Origin: Nibrella saemangeumensis | Lineage (GTDB): Bacteria; Bacteroidota; Bacteroidia; Cytophagales; Spirosomataceae | Assembly (NCBI RefSeq): GCF_039541915.1 | Contig: NZ_BAABHD010000022.1 | Span: 372,001-436,000 of the forward strand | Reading direction: 5' to 3' | Length of the DNA: 64,000 nucleotides | Shown here: piece after piece, positions 1 through 10,500 of the stretch | Position numbering within the stretch: position 1 is the first letter of the stretch | How the letters are laid out: every line of letters begins with the position of its first letter | Made by a program: the position numbers and the translations under genes | Notes under the pieces: model-generated | The model's input: only the letters and a program-made list of their open reading frames with translations | Told to the model about the DNA's origin: nothing | The model's database searches: none

Positions 1-3000
1 TGCCGGTTGTGATAGTAGCGGCAAGCGAACGCTAAACGTAGTGCCTTTACCAATTTCGCTGCTAACCTGCACCTCGCCTTTCAGGAGATCCACCAGTTCC
101 TTCACCAGCGCCAGACCAATACCAGTACCCCGGTAAAGTCGGGTAGACGAGTCATCGCCCTGGTAGAAGCGGTCAAAAATGTGGGGTAACTGCTCCGGGC
201 GGATACCAATGCCGGTGTCGTGGACGGTCAGCATCAATTGCCCATCTGCCCGGCGAGCCTGTAGGTGTACTTCGCCATGAGCGGGGGTAAACTTCAGCGC
301 ATTGGCCAGCAGGTTAAACACAATCATTTCCAGCTTTTCCCGGTCAAACCAGCTCTCGTTGACAGTGGGCTCCATATCGGCAGTCAACCGGATCGATTTC
401 TGTTGGGCCTTCGGCTGAAAAGGCTCCACCAGGGAAGTCAGAAACAATCCCAGATCTCCTCTGGACAGGGTTACGGTCATCGCGTCCGCTTCCAGTTTGG
501 CCAGATCCAGCATCTGGTTAATCAGGCGCTGAAGCTGATGGGCATTGCGCTGAATTGTCTCCAGATTTCTGACCTGCTGCGGTTCCCGGATTTCGTTCAG
601 CAACTGCTCGGTAGGGGCTTGAATGAGCGTGAGTGGAGTGCGGAATTCGTGGGTGATATTGGAGAAGAAGCGGGTTTTAATATCATTCAGTCGCCGGAGT
701 TGTTCGGCTTCCCGGCGCTGGAACAACGCTTCCTGCTGTAAACGGGTTTGCTTCAGGCGATACGTAATAAAGCCGTACAAACCAGCGCCCGCTAGCAGCA
801 CATAGCCCAGGTAGGCCCACCACGTAGCCCACAACGGTGGCCGGATCGTGATCCGCAGCGTCTTAATGTGAGAACTCCAGACGCCCAGCGTATTGGTAGC
901 GTTTACGCGGAATGTATATTCCCCGGGTGGCAAACCCGTAAACACGGCTGTGCGGGCTTCTCCGGCCGGAACCCATTCGGTATTATAGTTTACTAATTGA
1001 TAACGATAACGAGTAGCCGAGGGGTCATTGTACTGCATGGCCGCAAATCCCAGGCTGAGGAAATTCTGGTTGTGGGGTAGCGTTAGCTGGTCAGTTTCGT
1101 TGATTAAGTGTTGCAGGGGTGAGTTTTCCTGATTGGGTTCTGCCACCTGGTTGTTGATCCATAGTTCCGTTAGCGCAACGGTAGGCTGGTAGTGGTCCTG
1201 TTTTTGAATCAAACGTGGTAAGAAACGGGTGATCCCGTCGACCCCACCCATGAAGATAGTTCCGTCGGGCATTCGTACCCCGTGATAGCGATTGAACTCA
1301 TCGCCCTGCAGCCCATCTTCGGCATAAAATGTAATAACCTTTCCGGAAGCAGGGTCGAAGCGACAAATACCCTTTTTCGTACTCAGCCAGAGAAAGCCAG
1401 CTTCGTCGGGTATAATGCAGTAGACCACATCATTAGGCAGGCCATTCTGGGTAGAGTAGCGTGTACATCGTCCCGTTCGTTTGTTGAAATGGCACATGCC
1501 CGATTCGGTCGTGGATAGCCAGAGGTAATCGGAACGCTTTGGGTCCTGTACCACCATGAGCAATTTATCGGAGGGCAGTGAAGTCGGTGAATCGGAATGC
1601 CGGTACCAGCGTGTCTGACCCGTTCGGCGGTCATAAGCCCACAGACCAGAACCCCAGGTAGGAGCCCAGCAGGTTTGAGCATCTACACTCAGATACATCC
1701 GTACAGTGGGAGAAGGTTCTATCGGTAGTAATTGCCATTTCCTGATGTCAGGCTGATAGGAGAACAGGTAATTATCCTGGACTCCCCATAGCGTTTCCTG
1801 TGGATCTGACGCTAGGCTGAAGGAACCCAGATTGTCGGCGTTAGGGGGTGGGTTAGGAATTGGTGGCAGACTGATTTCTTCGAACGTTCGGGTTTGGGGA
1901 CGGTAGTGGTACAGAAAACTTGGATTCGACAGCCACATACTACCGTCGCTTTGTGTCAGGTACCGGATCTGATAAGCCGAGGTCGATTGAAGCCGAGCGG
2001 GTATTTGCTCTGGCTTTAAACCGAAATAGCTTGTCAGCAAGTCGGTATGGAAATTTACCTGGTATGGTCCTGGCTGAAACTGAGGTTCCCGCAGGTTAAT
2101 ATAGACCAGACCATAGCCTATTGTCCCGAGCCAAAGCCCCTCGGAGCGGTCGAGCAACAAGCTGGATACGAGTTTAAAGCGGTCACTCTCGTTTGGTAAA
2201 GTACCTTTAGGTTCCCAGTTTATCTCTTCCAGGACGGGCTGGTCCCGAAACCGGTAAAGCTGATTGTTGCCGTAGATGTAGGTGTATCCGTGCTGATCAT
2301 GGGCAATCTGAGTGACTCGTCTGGCCCGCTGGTTGTGAATAATGGGCTTTTCGGGCAAGGTTATGTCCCATTCGGCCATGCCTTGCCGGGACAAAACGAC
2401 TACCCGTTGCTTCAGACCGGCTACCAGCCGACCGTCCGGCCGGCGCGAAACTCTAAAGACGATGGGTGACGTATTGCCGGGTAGCGGAACAGGCTGAAAA
2501 CTTCCCTGGTCAGACCGTCGCCTGAAAAGTCCCTTCTCTGTACCAACCCAAAGCGTGCGGTCTTTGTCCTGCCAGATGCCCCATACCGTGTCGGCGGGAA
2601 GGGCATTGGGCGATGGCCGGTGAAATGAGGTCAGGTAGGTACGGTCGGGTGAGATGTACTGTAAACCGTGTGAAGCCATACCCAGCCACATGCCGCCGTC
2701 CAGATCCGGATGCAGGCAGTTAATGTTGGTTGGTGTACTGAAAAGCTGATTCAACCGGGGAATGTCTACGGACCGAAAACGACCGGTGGCATTGTCCTTA
2801 ACTGCTAATTGAGTTGTCTCACTCTTAACCCAGAGCTGCTGATGCGCATCCTCCACCAGCATACCAATGTTGCTAAAGGGCAGTGAGGTAGAGTCGCCGG
2901 GTACATGGCGGTAAACTTTCACGGTATGCCCATCGTAGCGGCACAACCCATCCTGCGTAGCCGCCCAGATAAAACCACGATGATCCTGCATCAGATTAGG

Positions 3001-3132
3001 GACAAAGCCCTGGGGTAGCCCGCTGCGCGTATCGAGCAGCCGAGCCGAATGAAACCGTACCTGATTTTGGGCAAGCGCTGGGTAACTAAACAGCAGCCAA
3101 AACCACCAATGCTTAAGAAACGAAAAAGCCAC
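1..3132 (-). CDS. Hybrid two-component system (HTCS) sensor, 3' end cut by window edge
   Basis: This is a one-protein sensor kinase/regulator. The visible 1044 residues cover a signal peptide (ending PALAQ), a periplasmic Reg_prop-type beta-propeller region, a Y_Y_Y domain, a membrane segment near residues 767-789, and a histidine kinase with the H box THEFRTPL (phospho-acceptor His828) and an ATPase domain. The receiver and AraC-type DNA-binding domains expected from its paralogue at 7593-11621 lie beyond base 1. No ATG is available upstream before an in-frame stop, so GTG at 3132 is the chosen start. It gives a signal peptide aligned with that of the paralogue. It is divergent from the T9SS protein gene at 3362, and the shared intergenic region carries phased repeats. 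The two HTCS genes are clearly tandem paralogues. The ligand is unknown. Confidence 0.88.
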   Translation of the reverse strand, partial: MAFSFLKHWWFWLLFSYPALAQNQVRFHSARLLDTRSGLPQGFVPNLMQDHRGFIWAATQDGLCRYDGHTVKVYRHVPGDSTSLPFSNIGMLVEDAHQQLWVKSETTQLAVKDNATGRFRSVDIPRLNQLFSTPTNINCLHPDLDGGMWLGMASHGLQYISPDRTYLTSFHRPSPNALPADTVWGIWQDKDRTLWVGTEKGLFRRRSDQGSFQPVPLPGNTSPIVFRVSRRPDGRLVAGLKQRVVVLSRQGMAEWDITLPEKPIIHNQRARRVTQIAHDQHGYTYIYGNNQLYRFRDQPVLEEINWEPKGTLPNESDRFKLVSSLLLDRSEGLWLGTIGYGLVYINLREPQFQPGPYQVNFHTDLLTSYFGLKPEQIPARLQSTSAYQIRYLTQSDGSMWLSNPSFLYHYRPQTRTFEEISLPPIPNPPPNADNLGSFSLASDPQETLWGVQDNYLFSYQPDIRKWQLLPIEPSPTVRMYLSVDAQTCWAPTWGSGLWAYDRRTGQTRWYRHSDSPTSLPSDKLLMVVQDPKRSDYLWLSTTESGMCHFNKRTGRCTRYSTQNGLPNDVVYCIIPDEAGFLWLSTKKGICRFDPASGKVITFYAEDGLQGDEFNRYHGVRMPDGTIFMGGVDGITRFLPRLIQKQDHYQPTVALTELWINNQVAEPNQENSPLQHLINETDQLTLPHNQNFLSLGFAAMQYNDPSATRYRYQLVNYNTEWVPAGEARTAVFTGLPPGEYTFRVNATNTLGVWSSHIKTLRITIRPPLWATWWAYLGYVLLAGAGLYGFITYRLKQTRLQQEALFQRREAEQLRRLNDIKTRFFSNITHEFRTPLTLIQAPTEQLLNEIREPQQVRNLETIQRNAHQLQRLINQMLDLAKLEADAMTVTLSRGDLGLFLTSLVEPFQPKAQQKSIRLTADMEPTVNESWFDREKLEMIVFNLLANALKFTPAHGEVHLQARRADGQLMLTVHDTGIGIRPEQLPHIFDRFYQGDDSSTRLYRGTGIGLALVKELVDLLKGEVQVSSEIGKGTTFSVRLPLLSQPA

Positions 3133-3215
3133 AGACCAGACGTCGGAAAAAAAGTTACAAGTACCAAGGCATTCTTACTCGGTAGTTAGCCGGTTGGAGT
3201 AGCCGAAGGAGAGTA

Positions 3216-3247
3216 GTAAGATACGACAAATCCGATACCCTACCAAA
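3216..3247 (-). promoter_or_regulatory. Candidate Bacteroidota-type promoter of the first HTCS gene
   Basis: On the minus strand a TTTG (3247-3244) is followed after 20 bases by TATCTTAC (3223-3216). This fits the Bacteroidota pattern TTTG, about 20 bases, TAnnTTTG in part: the last two bases differ. It lies about 84 bases before the GTG start. The equivalent place upstream of the paralogous HTCS has a similar TATATTGC. This is a pattern match only. Confidence 0.35.
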
Positions 3248-3264
3248 GGCCATTTTTTTGGTCT

Positions 3265-3330
3265 GTTACAAATTTGAACAGATCTGTTACGATTTTGAAC
3301 GCCCTTTTTCGATTTGAAACAGACCTTTAG
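3265..3330 (+). promoter_or_regulatory. Putative HTCS operator: phased GAAC direct repeats (copy A)
   Basis: This 66-base block aligns without gaps to 11780-11845 in the second divergent region. GAAC cores begin at 3276 and 3297 (21 bases apart), GAAAC begins at 3316, and degenerate GTTAC copies sit one helical turn before each of the first two. It ends in a conserved ACCTTTAG about 31 bases before the ATG, which may be the -7 element of the target promoter. AraC-family proteins bind direct repeats spaced two helical turns apart, which fits. That the neighbouring HTCS binds here is inference. Confidence 0.6.
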
Positions 3331-3361
3331 GCCAATCATTCAACTAAAGCTCACATTGTAT

Positions 3362-6300
3362 ATGACAGGACAATTTACTCAACCGAAGTTGTCTAAGCCC
3401 GTACTCCATTTGTACGTCAGAGTTATCCTAAAACGGGTTTTTCTATTCGGCTGGCTACTCACTTTACCGGTATTGGCCTCCGCTCAAACCATCCGCTACG
3501 TTAAGGAGGGTGGTACCGGTGATGGTACCAGTTGGGCCAGTGCATCGGGCGACCTACAGGCAATGATCGATGTCTTAGCAGGTACTACGACAGGCGGGGA
3601 GGTATGGGTAGCGGCTGGCACCTATAAGCCCACCACCGGCACCGACCGCACCGTGAGCTTTCGGATGAAGAACAATATAGCCATCTACGGGGGCTTTGAA
3701 GGAACCGAGAAAGCCCTCAGCCAGCGCCCCGCCATTAATCTAACAACCCCTTCATCTACTACCCTTAGCGGAGACATCGGCACAATAGGGGACAATTCGG
3801 ATAACAGCTATCATGTTATTTATAACAGTGGAATAAGTAATGCTTTGATGAATGGTTTTGTCGTTACGGCGGGCAATGCTAACCAAAACTTTACTATCTA
3901 TGGTAATGGGGGAGGTATATACAATAGTAATTCCACTCTAACTGTGGCTAACTGTGTGTTTACCTTTAATCAAGCAGTCGCAGGTGGAGGTATGTACAAT
4001 AGCAGTGAACAGGGTAATTTTCAGCGCCCTATTGTGTCTAATTGTAGTTTTATCTCGAATAATGCATCGTCGCAAGGTGGGGGCATGTACAATCTCAATT
4101 CAATCCCCAGAGTGGATAACTGTAGTTTTAAAGCTAATACAGCCAGTCAAGGTGGGGGGGTAAAAAATGAAAATAGCCATGGAATTTTCTCAAACTGCAG
4201 CTTTACATATAATGGTGGTAATGGTGGCAACGGTGGAGGAATGCACAACACTGTTTCTAATCCGGAATTGAATAATTGTGACTTTATCTCGAATACAGGT
4301 GGTCTAGGTGGAGGAATATGTAATATTAATTCTCCTTCAAGGCTCACGAACTGCAGCTTTACACTCAATTCGGCTGGTTCTGGCGGAGGGATATACAGTT
4401 ATCAGAATGGTGTCGATTTTATCTTAACGAACTGCAGCTTTACACTCAATTCGGCTGGTTCTGGCGGAGGTATGTTCAATACTAGTTCCATGGCATCCCT
4501 TATTAATTGTGGCTTTATATCCAATACAGCTAGCCAAAATGGCGGTGGAATCTTTAATCGAGCAACCAGGGCTAACTTGACTAATTGTAGTTTTACATCA
4601 AATGACGCTGCGTATGGCAGTGCTATATCGGGCGAGTATGATTCGTTTTACCCACCTCCTGTCATGACTAACTGTATCGCCTGGGGAAATGGGGGCAGCC
4701 GCACATTTCATAACTCATTGACATCTATGCCAACAACGGTAAGTTATTGCCTGTTTGATGATGCGGTAACAGGTTATACTGGTTCAAATAACATTATCAC
4801 CACAACTTCGCCTTTTGCCAGCGACGCAGACCTTCGTCTCCGGGCCTGCTCTCCGGCCATTAATGCGGGCAATAATAACTCCAACAGAACCTCAACCGAT
4901 CTGGCAGGTAACTCTCGTAAAGTAGGTACGATTGATCTGGGAGCTTACGAGTATCAGGAAACCTCCGGCGTACCTATTACCTTTTACGCGGATACAGATG
5001 GGGACGGCTATGGCGATGTGTCTCAGACTACTCGGGATTGCTCAGCGCCTGTGGGCTATGTAGTTCAGGCGGGTGACTGTGATGATAATGACGCCAGTGT
5101 ATATCCGGGAGCTACAGAGGTTTGCGATGGTAAGGATAATAACTGCGATGGGCAGATAGATGAGGGAGCTACGTTAACATTCTATGCCGATACGGATGGA
5201 GATGGCTACGGCGATGCTGCTAAAACTACTCAGGCTTGTTCAGCGCCAGCAGGCTATGTGGCTCAGGCAGGTGACTGCAATGATAAAGATGCCAGCATCT
5301 ACCCAAGGGCTCCGGAAGTTTGTGATGGCAAGGATAATAACTGTGATGGACAATTTGATGAGGGGGTAACGCGCACTTTCTATGCGGATGCGGATAGAGA
5401 CGGCTACGGCGATGCCAACAATACCATCCAAGCTTGCTCAGCGCCTGTGGGCTATGTAGTTCAGGCGGGTGACTGTGATGATAATGACGCCGGTGTATAT
5501 CCGGGAGCTACAGAGGTTTGCGATGGTAAGGATAATAACTGCGATGGGCAGATAGATGAGGGAGCTACGTTAACATTCTATGCCGATACGGATGGAGATG
5601 GGTATGGTGATGCTGCCCAAACTACTCTAGCCTGCTCAGCACCTAGCGGGTATGTAGCCAATTCTGGGGACTGTAATGATATGGATAAAACCATTTATCC
5701 GAATGCCCCCGAGCTTTGTGATGGCAAGGATAATAACTGTGATGGACAGGTAGACGAGGGGGTTAAGCTTACTTTCTATGCCGATACGGATAGAGATGGT
5801 TATGGGGATGCCAACAATACCATCCAAACCTGCTCAGCGCCTGTGGGCTACGTAGTTCAGGCGGGTGACTGTGATGATAATGACGCCGGTGTATATCCGG
5901 GAGCTACAGAGGTTTGCGATGGTAAGGATAATAACTGCGATGGGCAGATAGATGAGGGAGTTACTATAACCTATTACGCAGATGCCGACGGAGATGGCTA
6001 TGGCGATGCTGCCAAAACTATCCAGGCCTGCTCAACTCCTGTCGGTTACGTGTCCAATTCGGCAGACTGTAATGATACAGATAAAACCATTTATCCGAAT
6101 GCCCCCGAGATTTGCGACGGAAAGGATAACAACTGCAATGGGCAGATTGATGAAGGTTTGCCCGGACCAGCCATTACTCTACAACCTGCTAGTACCTCAA
6201 CTATTTGTGCCGGTTCTACTGCGAGTTTGGTGGTGGCAGCCACAGGTATTGATCTGAAGTATCAGTGGTACAGAACCGGTAGCAGCAACCAACCGGTAAC

Positions 6301-7507
6301 CGGAGCTACTTCTGCCTCTCTAACGTTGAGTAACGCGCAAACGGGTGATGCCGGTACCTACTACTGTGTAGTCACGGGTGCGTGTGGCAATCCCATCAGT
6401 ACTACTTCCACTGGCTTTACCTTAACGGTTAATTCAGCTACTAGTATAACTATACCACTCCCCGGGACGGCTGTTTTCTGCCCAGGTTCCAATGCAACGT
6501 TAACCATCATGACAATGGGTACGAATTTACAGTACCAGTGGTTTAAGGATGGTAAGCGTATGGTTGGGCAGACCTCAGCGACACTGACGTTGCCTAACTT
6601 CCAGAACAAAGATGCTGGCTCGTACAATTGCACCATCACAGGCAGTTGCGGCTCAGTGACATCTACCGCCTGTATGCTGTCACTAGGGTCCCCAACGGTA
6701 ATTACTACTCAGCCCATTGGCAGTATTGCCACCTGCCCCGGTAATACGGTCACCGCTTTGGTCAGCGTCAGTGGTACAGAGTTGCAGTACCAGTGGTATA
6801 AAGATGATTTATCAGATGCGAACAGAGTGGTAGGTCAGACTACGGCTACCTTAAGCCTAACCAATATACAGCCCACACAGGCAGGCACCTACTACTGTGT
6901 AGTAGTTGGGAAGTGTGGCAATGCAATAGCTTCTACTGGTGTTGTGGTAAGTTTCAAACCAGCTACTTCTATCGCTACTCAACCCGCCAGCAACTCAACT
7001 GTTGCTCCCGGATCTTTAGTCACGATTTCGTTAATGGCATTAGGCACAAATTTAAAGTACCAGTGGTATAAGGATGGAGCAAAGATAGGTGGACAGACTA
7101 CGGCTACACTTAAAATAACCAAGGTGACTAAGAGTGATGAGGGTAACTACACTTGTGTGATAGTAGGAGATTGTGGTACGGTAACCTCATCGGCTTTTGC
7201 ACTGGCCGTGAGCAATTCGGCTACTCGTATAGGTGTCAATGAGGTTGCCATCCCATTAGAGGTAGACGTGTATCCTAACCCGGCGGTGACCAATACAATT
7301 TTGGTACATATCCAAGGGGCGGCTCAGAAGCAGATTTGGCTGCAAATAGTTGATCTGACAGGCAGAGTACTGGCGGAGCATAGCATCAAGGTACAGACGC
7401 ATCTGCATACCGAAAAGCTGGATATTAGCGGCTCACCAACTGGCATGTTCCTGCTACGGGTAAGTACATCGGAGCAGAGTCAGACCAGGAGGCTGCTCAA
7501 ACAGTAA
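3362..7507 (+). CDS. Giant T9SS-secreted protein: beta-helix, six MopE-like metal-binding repeats, Ig-like domains
   Basis: This is a surface or secreted protein of 1381 residues. The order is: signal peptide (ending VLASAQ), a right-handed beta-helix of recurring NCSFxxN and GGGIYN turns (about 46-500), a choice-of-anchor-Q-like segment (SPAINAGN ... DLGAYEY, about 490-535), six 66-residue MopE-type repeats with DGDGYGD and CDGKDNNCDGQ motifs (about 540-934) likely to bind Ca or Cu, three to four Ig-like domains with YQWY motifs (about 935-1284), and a C-terminal T9SS type A sorting domain (VYPNPAV onward). A longer reading frame opens with TTG at 3314, but ATG 3362 is preferred because it gives a normal signal region and overlaps the operator less. 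The gene is divergent from an HTCS, probably its regulator. A run of seven G lies at 4154-4160. Confidence 0.85.
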   Translation: MTGQFTQPKLSKPVLHLYVRVILKRVFLFGWLLTLPVLASAQTIRYVKEGGTGDGTSWASASGDLQAMIDVLAGTTTGGEVWVAAGTYKPTTGTDRTVSFRMKNNIAIYGGFEGTEKALSQRPAINLTTPSSTTLSGDIGTIGDNSDNSYHVIYNSGISNALMNGFVVTAGNANQNFTIYGNGGGIYNSNSTLTVANCVFTFNQAVAGGGMYNSSEQGNFQRPIVSNCSFISNNASSQGGGMYNLNSIPRVDNCSFKANTASQGGGVKNENSHGIFSNCSFTYNGGNGGNGGGMHNTVSNPELNNCDFISNTGGLGGGICNINSPSRLTNCSFTLNSAGSGGGIYSYQNGVDFILTNCSFTLNSAGSGGGMFNTSSMASLINCGFISNTASQNGGGIFNRATRANLTNCSFTSNDAAYGSAISGEYDSFYPPPVMTNCIAWGNGGSRTFHNSLTSMPTTVSYCLFDDAVTGYTGSNNIITTTSPFASDADLRLRACSPAINAGNNNSNRTSTDLAGNSRKVGTIDLGAYEYQETSGVPITFYADTDGDGYGDVSQTTRDCSAPVGYVVQAGDCDDNDASVYPGATEVCDGKDNNCDGQIDEGATLTFYADTDGDGYGDAAKTTQACSAPAGYVAQAGDCNDKDASIYPRAPEVCDGKDNNCDGQFDEGVTRTFYADADRDGYGDANNTIQACSAPVGYVVQAGDCDDNDAGVYPGATEVCDGKDNNCDGQIDEGATLTFYADTDGDGYGDAAQTTLACSAPSGYVANSGDCNDMDKTIYPNAPELCDGKDNNCDGQVDEGVKLTFYADTDRDGYGDANNTIQTCSAPVGYVVQAGDCDDNDAGVYPGATEVCDGKDNNCDGQIDEGVTITYYADADGDGYGDAAKTIQACSTPVGYVSNSADCNDTDKTIYPNAPEICDGKDNNCNGQIDEGLPGPAITLQPASTSTICAGSTASLVVAATGIDLKYQWYRTGSSNQPVTGATSASLTLSNAQTGDAGTYYCVVTGACGNPISTTSTGFTLTVNSATSITIPLPGTAVFCPGSNATLTIMTMGTNLQYQWFKDGKRMVGQTSATLTLPNFQNKDAGSYNCTITGSCGSVTSTACMLSLGSPTVITTQPIGSIATCPGNTVTALVSVSGTELQYQWYKDDLSDANRVVGQTTATLSLTNIQPTQAGTYYCVVVGKCGNAIASTGVVVSFKPATSIATQPASNSTVAPGSLVTISLMALGTNLKYQWYKDGAKIGGQTTATLKITKVTKSDEGNYTCVIVGDCGTVTSSAFALAVSNSATRIGVNEVAIPLEVDVYPNPAVTNTILVHIQGAAQKQIWLQIVDLTGRVLAEHSIKVQTHLHTEKLDISGSPTGMFLLRVSTSEQSQTRRLLKQ
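4978..6162 (+). repeat. Tandem 198-bp coding repeats (six units, alternating in pairs)
   Basis: These six units of 66 codons encode the MopE-like metal-binding motif. Units 1, 3 and 5 are almost identical in DNA over at least 120 bases. Their shared block starts at about 5041, 5437 and 5833, exactly 396 bases (two units) apart. Units 2, 4 and 6 differ more. This is a dimeric higher-order repeat, implying recent duplication of a two-unit block. Confidence 0.85.
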
Positions 7508-7528
7508 CTAATAAATTTTACCCGTGTT

Positions 7529-7571
7529 GTAAACAAGCCCCGCATCTTATAAGGTGCCGGGCTTGTTTTAC
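7529..7571. terminator. Bidirectional terminator hairpin between convergent genes
   Basis: AAACAAGCCC pairs with GGGCTTGTTT around a loop containing CGCATC...GGTGC. It is flanked by A-rich and T-rich arms. It lies between the 3' ends of the T9SS protein gene (7507) and the second HTCS (7593), so it can serve both. Confidence 0.8.
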
Positions 7572-7592
7572 GAAAAGTATGGGGGTGTTCTA

Positions 7593-10500
7593 TTACTCCA
7601 CTGATTTCTCCGACCATTTCGCTACGTAAGCAGAGGGGGTACAATCATATAAGTCCTTGAAACAGGTGGCAAAGTACTGCGGACTCTCGAAACCAACAGC
7701 ATAGGCCGTTTCCGAAATACCCTGGCCCGCCTTCAGCAGCTCAACAGCCCGCTGCAGCCGGTAATTGCGGATCAGTTCATTCGGCGATAAATCGCTGACG
7801 CCTTTCAGCTTGCGGTATAGGCTGGTCCGGCCTACCCCAAGTTCTTCGGCTAACTGGTCTACGCCAAACGTACTATTGTCCAGGTGCCGGCCCAATATGT
7901 TGTATACCCGCTGTAAAAACGGATCTGCCAGTTGGTTCGGTACAACATCGGCGGTGAGGGTTTGTCGCAGGTGTTCGCGCAGCCGCTGCTGGTAGGTTAA
8001 CCGGTTTTGGATGCGCAGCAGCAGTTCTTCGGCCCGGAAAGGCTTGGTAATATAATCATCCGCACCCTGCCGCAGACCGGTCAGGCGGCTGTCGGGGGCG
8101 GAGCGGGCCGTGAGCAGCAGCACCCCGATGTGGTTGGTGCATTCATCCTGCTTCAGATGCTCACAAAGCTCGAAGCCGTCCATGCGGGGCATCATCACGT
8201 CGGAGACGATCAGGTCGGGAATGTTGGTCCGGGCAATTTCCAGCGCATCCTCGCCGTTGTCGGCCCGCCAGACGCGGTAGTCGGCCTGCCGCAGCAGACT
8301 CTCCATAAAATCGCCAAGCTCGGTATTATCTTCGGCCAGCAGGATCATCGGTCCTTTGGCCAGCGTGGCCGGGTCTGGGGCATTGGCCCTATCCTTACCG
8401 GAAAGAGCCACTATGGATTCCGGCTGGAGGGGAGGGAGAACCACACTCTCGGGCAGCGTCGGCAAGCCTTCCGGGGCATGGGTCAGTATAGGGATGCGAA
8501 CGACAAAAGATGTACCCTTGCCCGGTTCACTGCTAACCTGCACTTCGCCGTTCAGTAAGTCCACCAGTTCTTTCACCAGCGCCAGCCCAATACCTGTTCC
8601 CTGGTACAGTCGGCGGACAGAAGTATCGCCCTGGTAAAACCGGTCAAAGATATAGGGCAACTGCTCCGGGCCGATACCAACGCCCGTATCACGGACGGTA
8701 AGCGCCAATTGTCCGGACGTTTGGTGTGCGGTGAGGTATACTTCGCCGTTGGCGGGGGTAAACTTTAGGGCGTTCGACAGCAGGTTATAGACAATCCGTT
8801 CCAGCTTCTCCTGGTCAAACCAGCTTTCCTCAGGCGTGGGGGTAATGTCGACCTGTAGCCGGATCGATTTCTGCTTCGCCTTCGGCTGGAAGGGCTCCGC
8901 CAGACTACTCAAAAACGTACCCAGGTTACCTCGCGACAGGCTCACCGTCATGGCCTTGGCTTCCAGCTTGGCCAGGTCCAGCAGTTGATTAATCAGCCGC
9001 AGCAACTGGTCGGCGTTGCGGTGGATGGTACCAGCCAGTTTCCGACGGGCCGGTACCGGTATGTCGGCTTCCTGCTCCAGGGTTTCGGCCGGGGCCAGAA
9101 TGAGCGAGAGTGGAGTCCGGAATTCATGGGTAATGTTGGAGAAGAAACGGGTCTTCAGCTCATCGACCGCCCGGAGCTGTTCGGCTTCCCGGCGTTGGAA
9201 CAGGGCTTCCTGCTGCAACCGCGTCTGCTGGAGCCGGTACCGGATAAAACCGTACAGGGCACCAACGGCCAGCAATGCATAGCCCAGGTAGGCCCACCAG
9301 GTAGCCCACCAGGGCGGCCGGATGGTAATCCGCAGTGTTTTGACATGTGGACTCCACACGCCCAGCGTATTGGTGGCATTGACGCGGAAGGCGTACTCGC
9401 CCGGTGGCAGGCCCGTAAACACGGCCGTGCGGGATTCTCCGGCCGGCACCCAGTCATCAGTATAGTTTTCCAACTGGTACCGGTAGCGGATCGCCGAGGG
9501 ATTATTATACTGCATGGCCGCAAACCCGAGGTTGATAAAGTTCTGATTGTAGGGCAGCGTGATTCGCTCTGTTTCATTAACCGTCTGCCGGAGCAGCGAA
9601 CCTGTGGACTTTGGTTCCACCAATTGGTTATTCACCCATAACTCAGTCAGCGAAACGGCAGGCTGGTAGTTGTCAAGTTGCTGAATGCTGCGGGGCGAAA
9701 ACCAGGTGCTGCCGTCGACGCCACCCATATAGATAGTACCATTCGGCATGCGCAGGCCGTGAAAGCGGTTGAACTCATTGCCCTGCAGCCCATCTTCGGC
9801 GTAGAACGGAATGACCTGCCTGGTAACAGGGTCGAACCGGCAGATGCCTGTGTTGGTACTCAGCCATAGGAGACCAGCTTCATCGGGAATGATGCAGTAG
9901 ACCACATCGTTGGGCAGGCCGGTCTGGGTCGAGTAGCGGGTACAGGCTCCCGTTCGTTTGTTAAATTGGCACATACCCGCTCCGGCCGTAGCGATCCAGA
10001 GCAAATCGGGCTGTTTGGGGTCCTGTACGAGGCTCAGCAGATTATCCGAGGGCAGCGAGGTGGGCGAGGCCGACTGCCGGTACCATCGGGTCCGGCCGGT
10101 TCGGCGGTCATAGGCCCATAAGCCGGAGCCGGCGGTGCTGACCCAGCAGGTCTGGTCATCTACGACCATATCCAGCCATTCGGAAGGGGGTGGACTTACC
10201 CGAATAAACTGCCACTGACGGGTGGTGGGCCGGCAGGAAAACAGGTAACTGTCTTTAAACCCCCAAAGCACGCCCTGCCGGTCTGTGGTCAGGGTGAGCG
10301 TACCAAAGCCCCCATGGGCATGCCTTGTTGTTGGGTCGTCGGCAGGTTCAAGCAGTTCAAAGGTTCGGGTGTTGGGCCGGTAGTGGTAGATGGACCCCCT
10401 CGATGATATCCACAGGCTGTTATCGGGTTGGGGCACGTACCGTATGTTGTAGGAGTACGCTATCTGAAGCCGCTCGGGGATTTCGGCCGGTTTCAGATTA

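Noticed and set aside
1..3132. HTCS lacking receiver and DNA-binding domains (a truncated gene)
   Set aside because: The reading frame is open at base 1 and reaches the window edge, so the missing domains are expected to be beyond the window.
8007..8558. Long open frame antisense to the second HTCS (183 residues), with others like it in the large T9SS genes
   Set aside because: It overlaps fully the conserved kinase and receiver domains of the HTCS on the other strand and has no recognisable motif, so it is a frame shadow of a high-GC gene.
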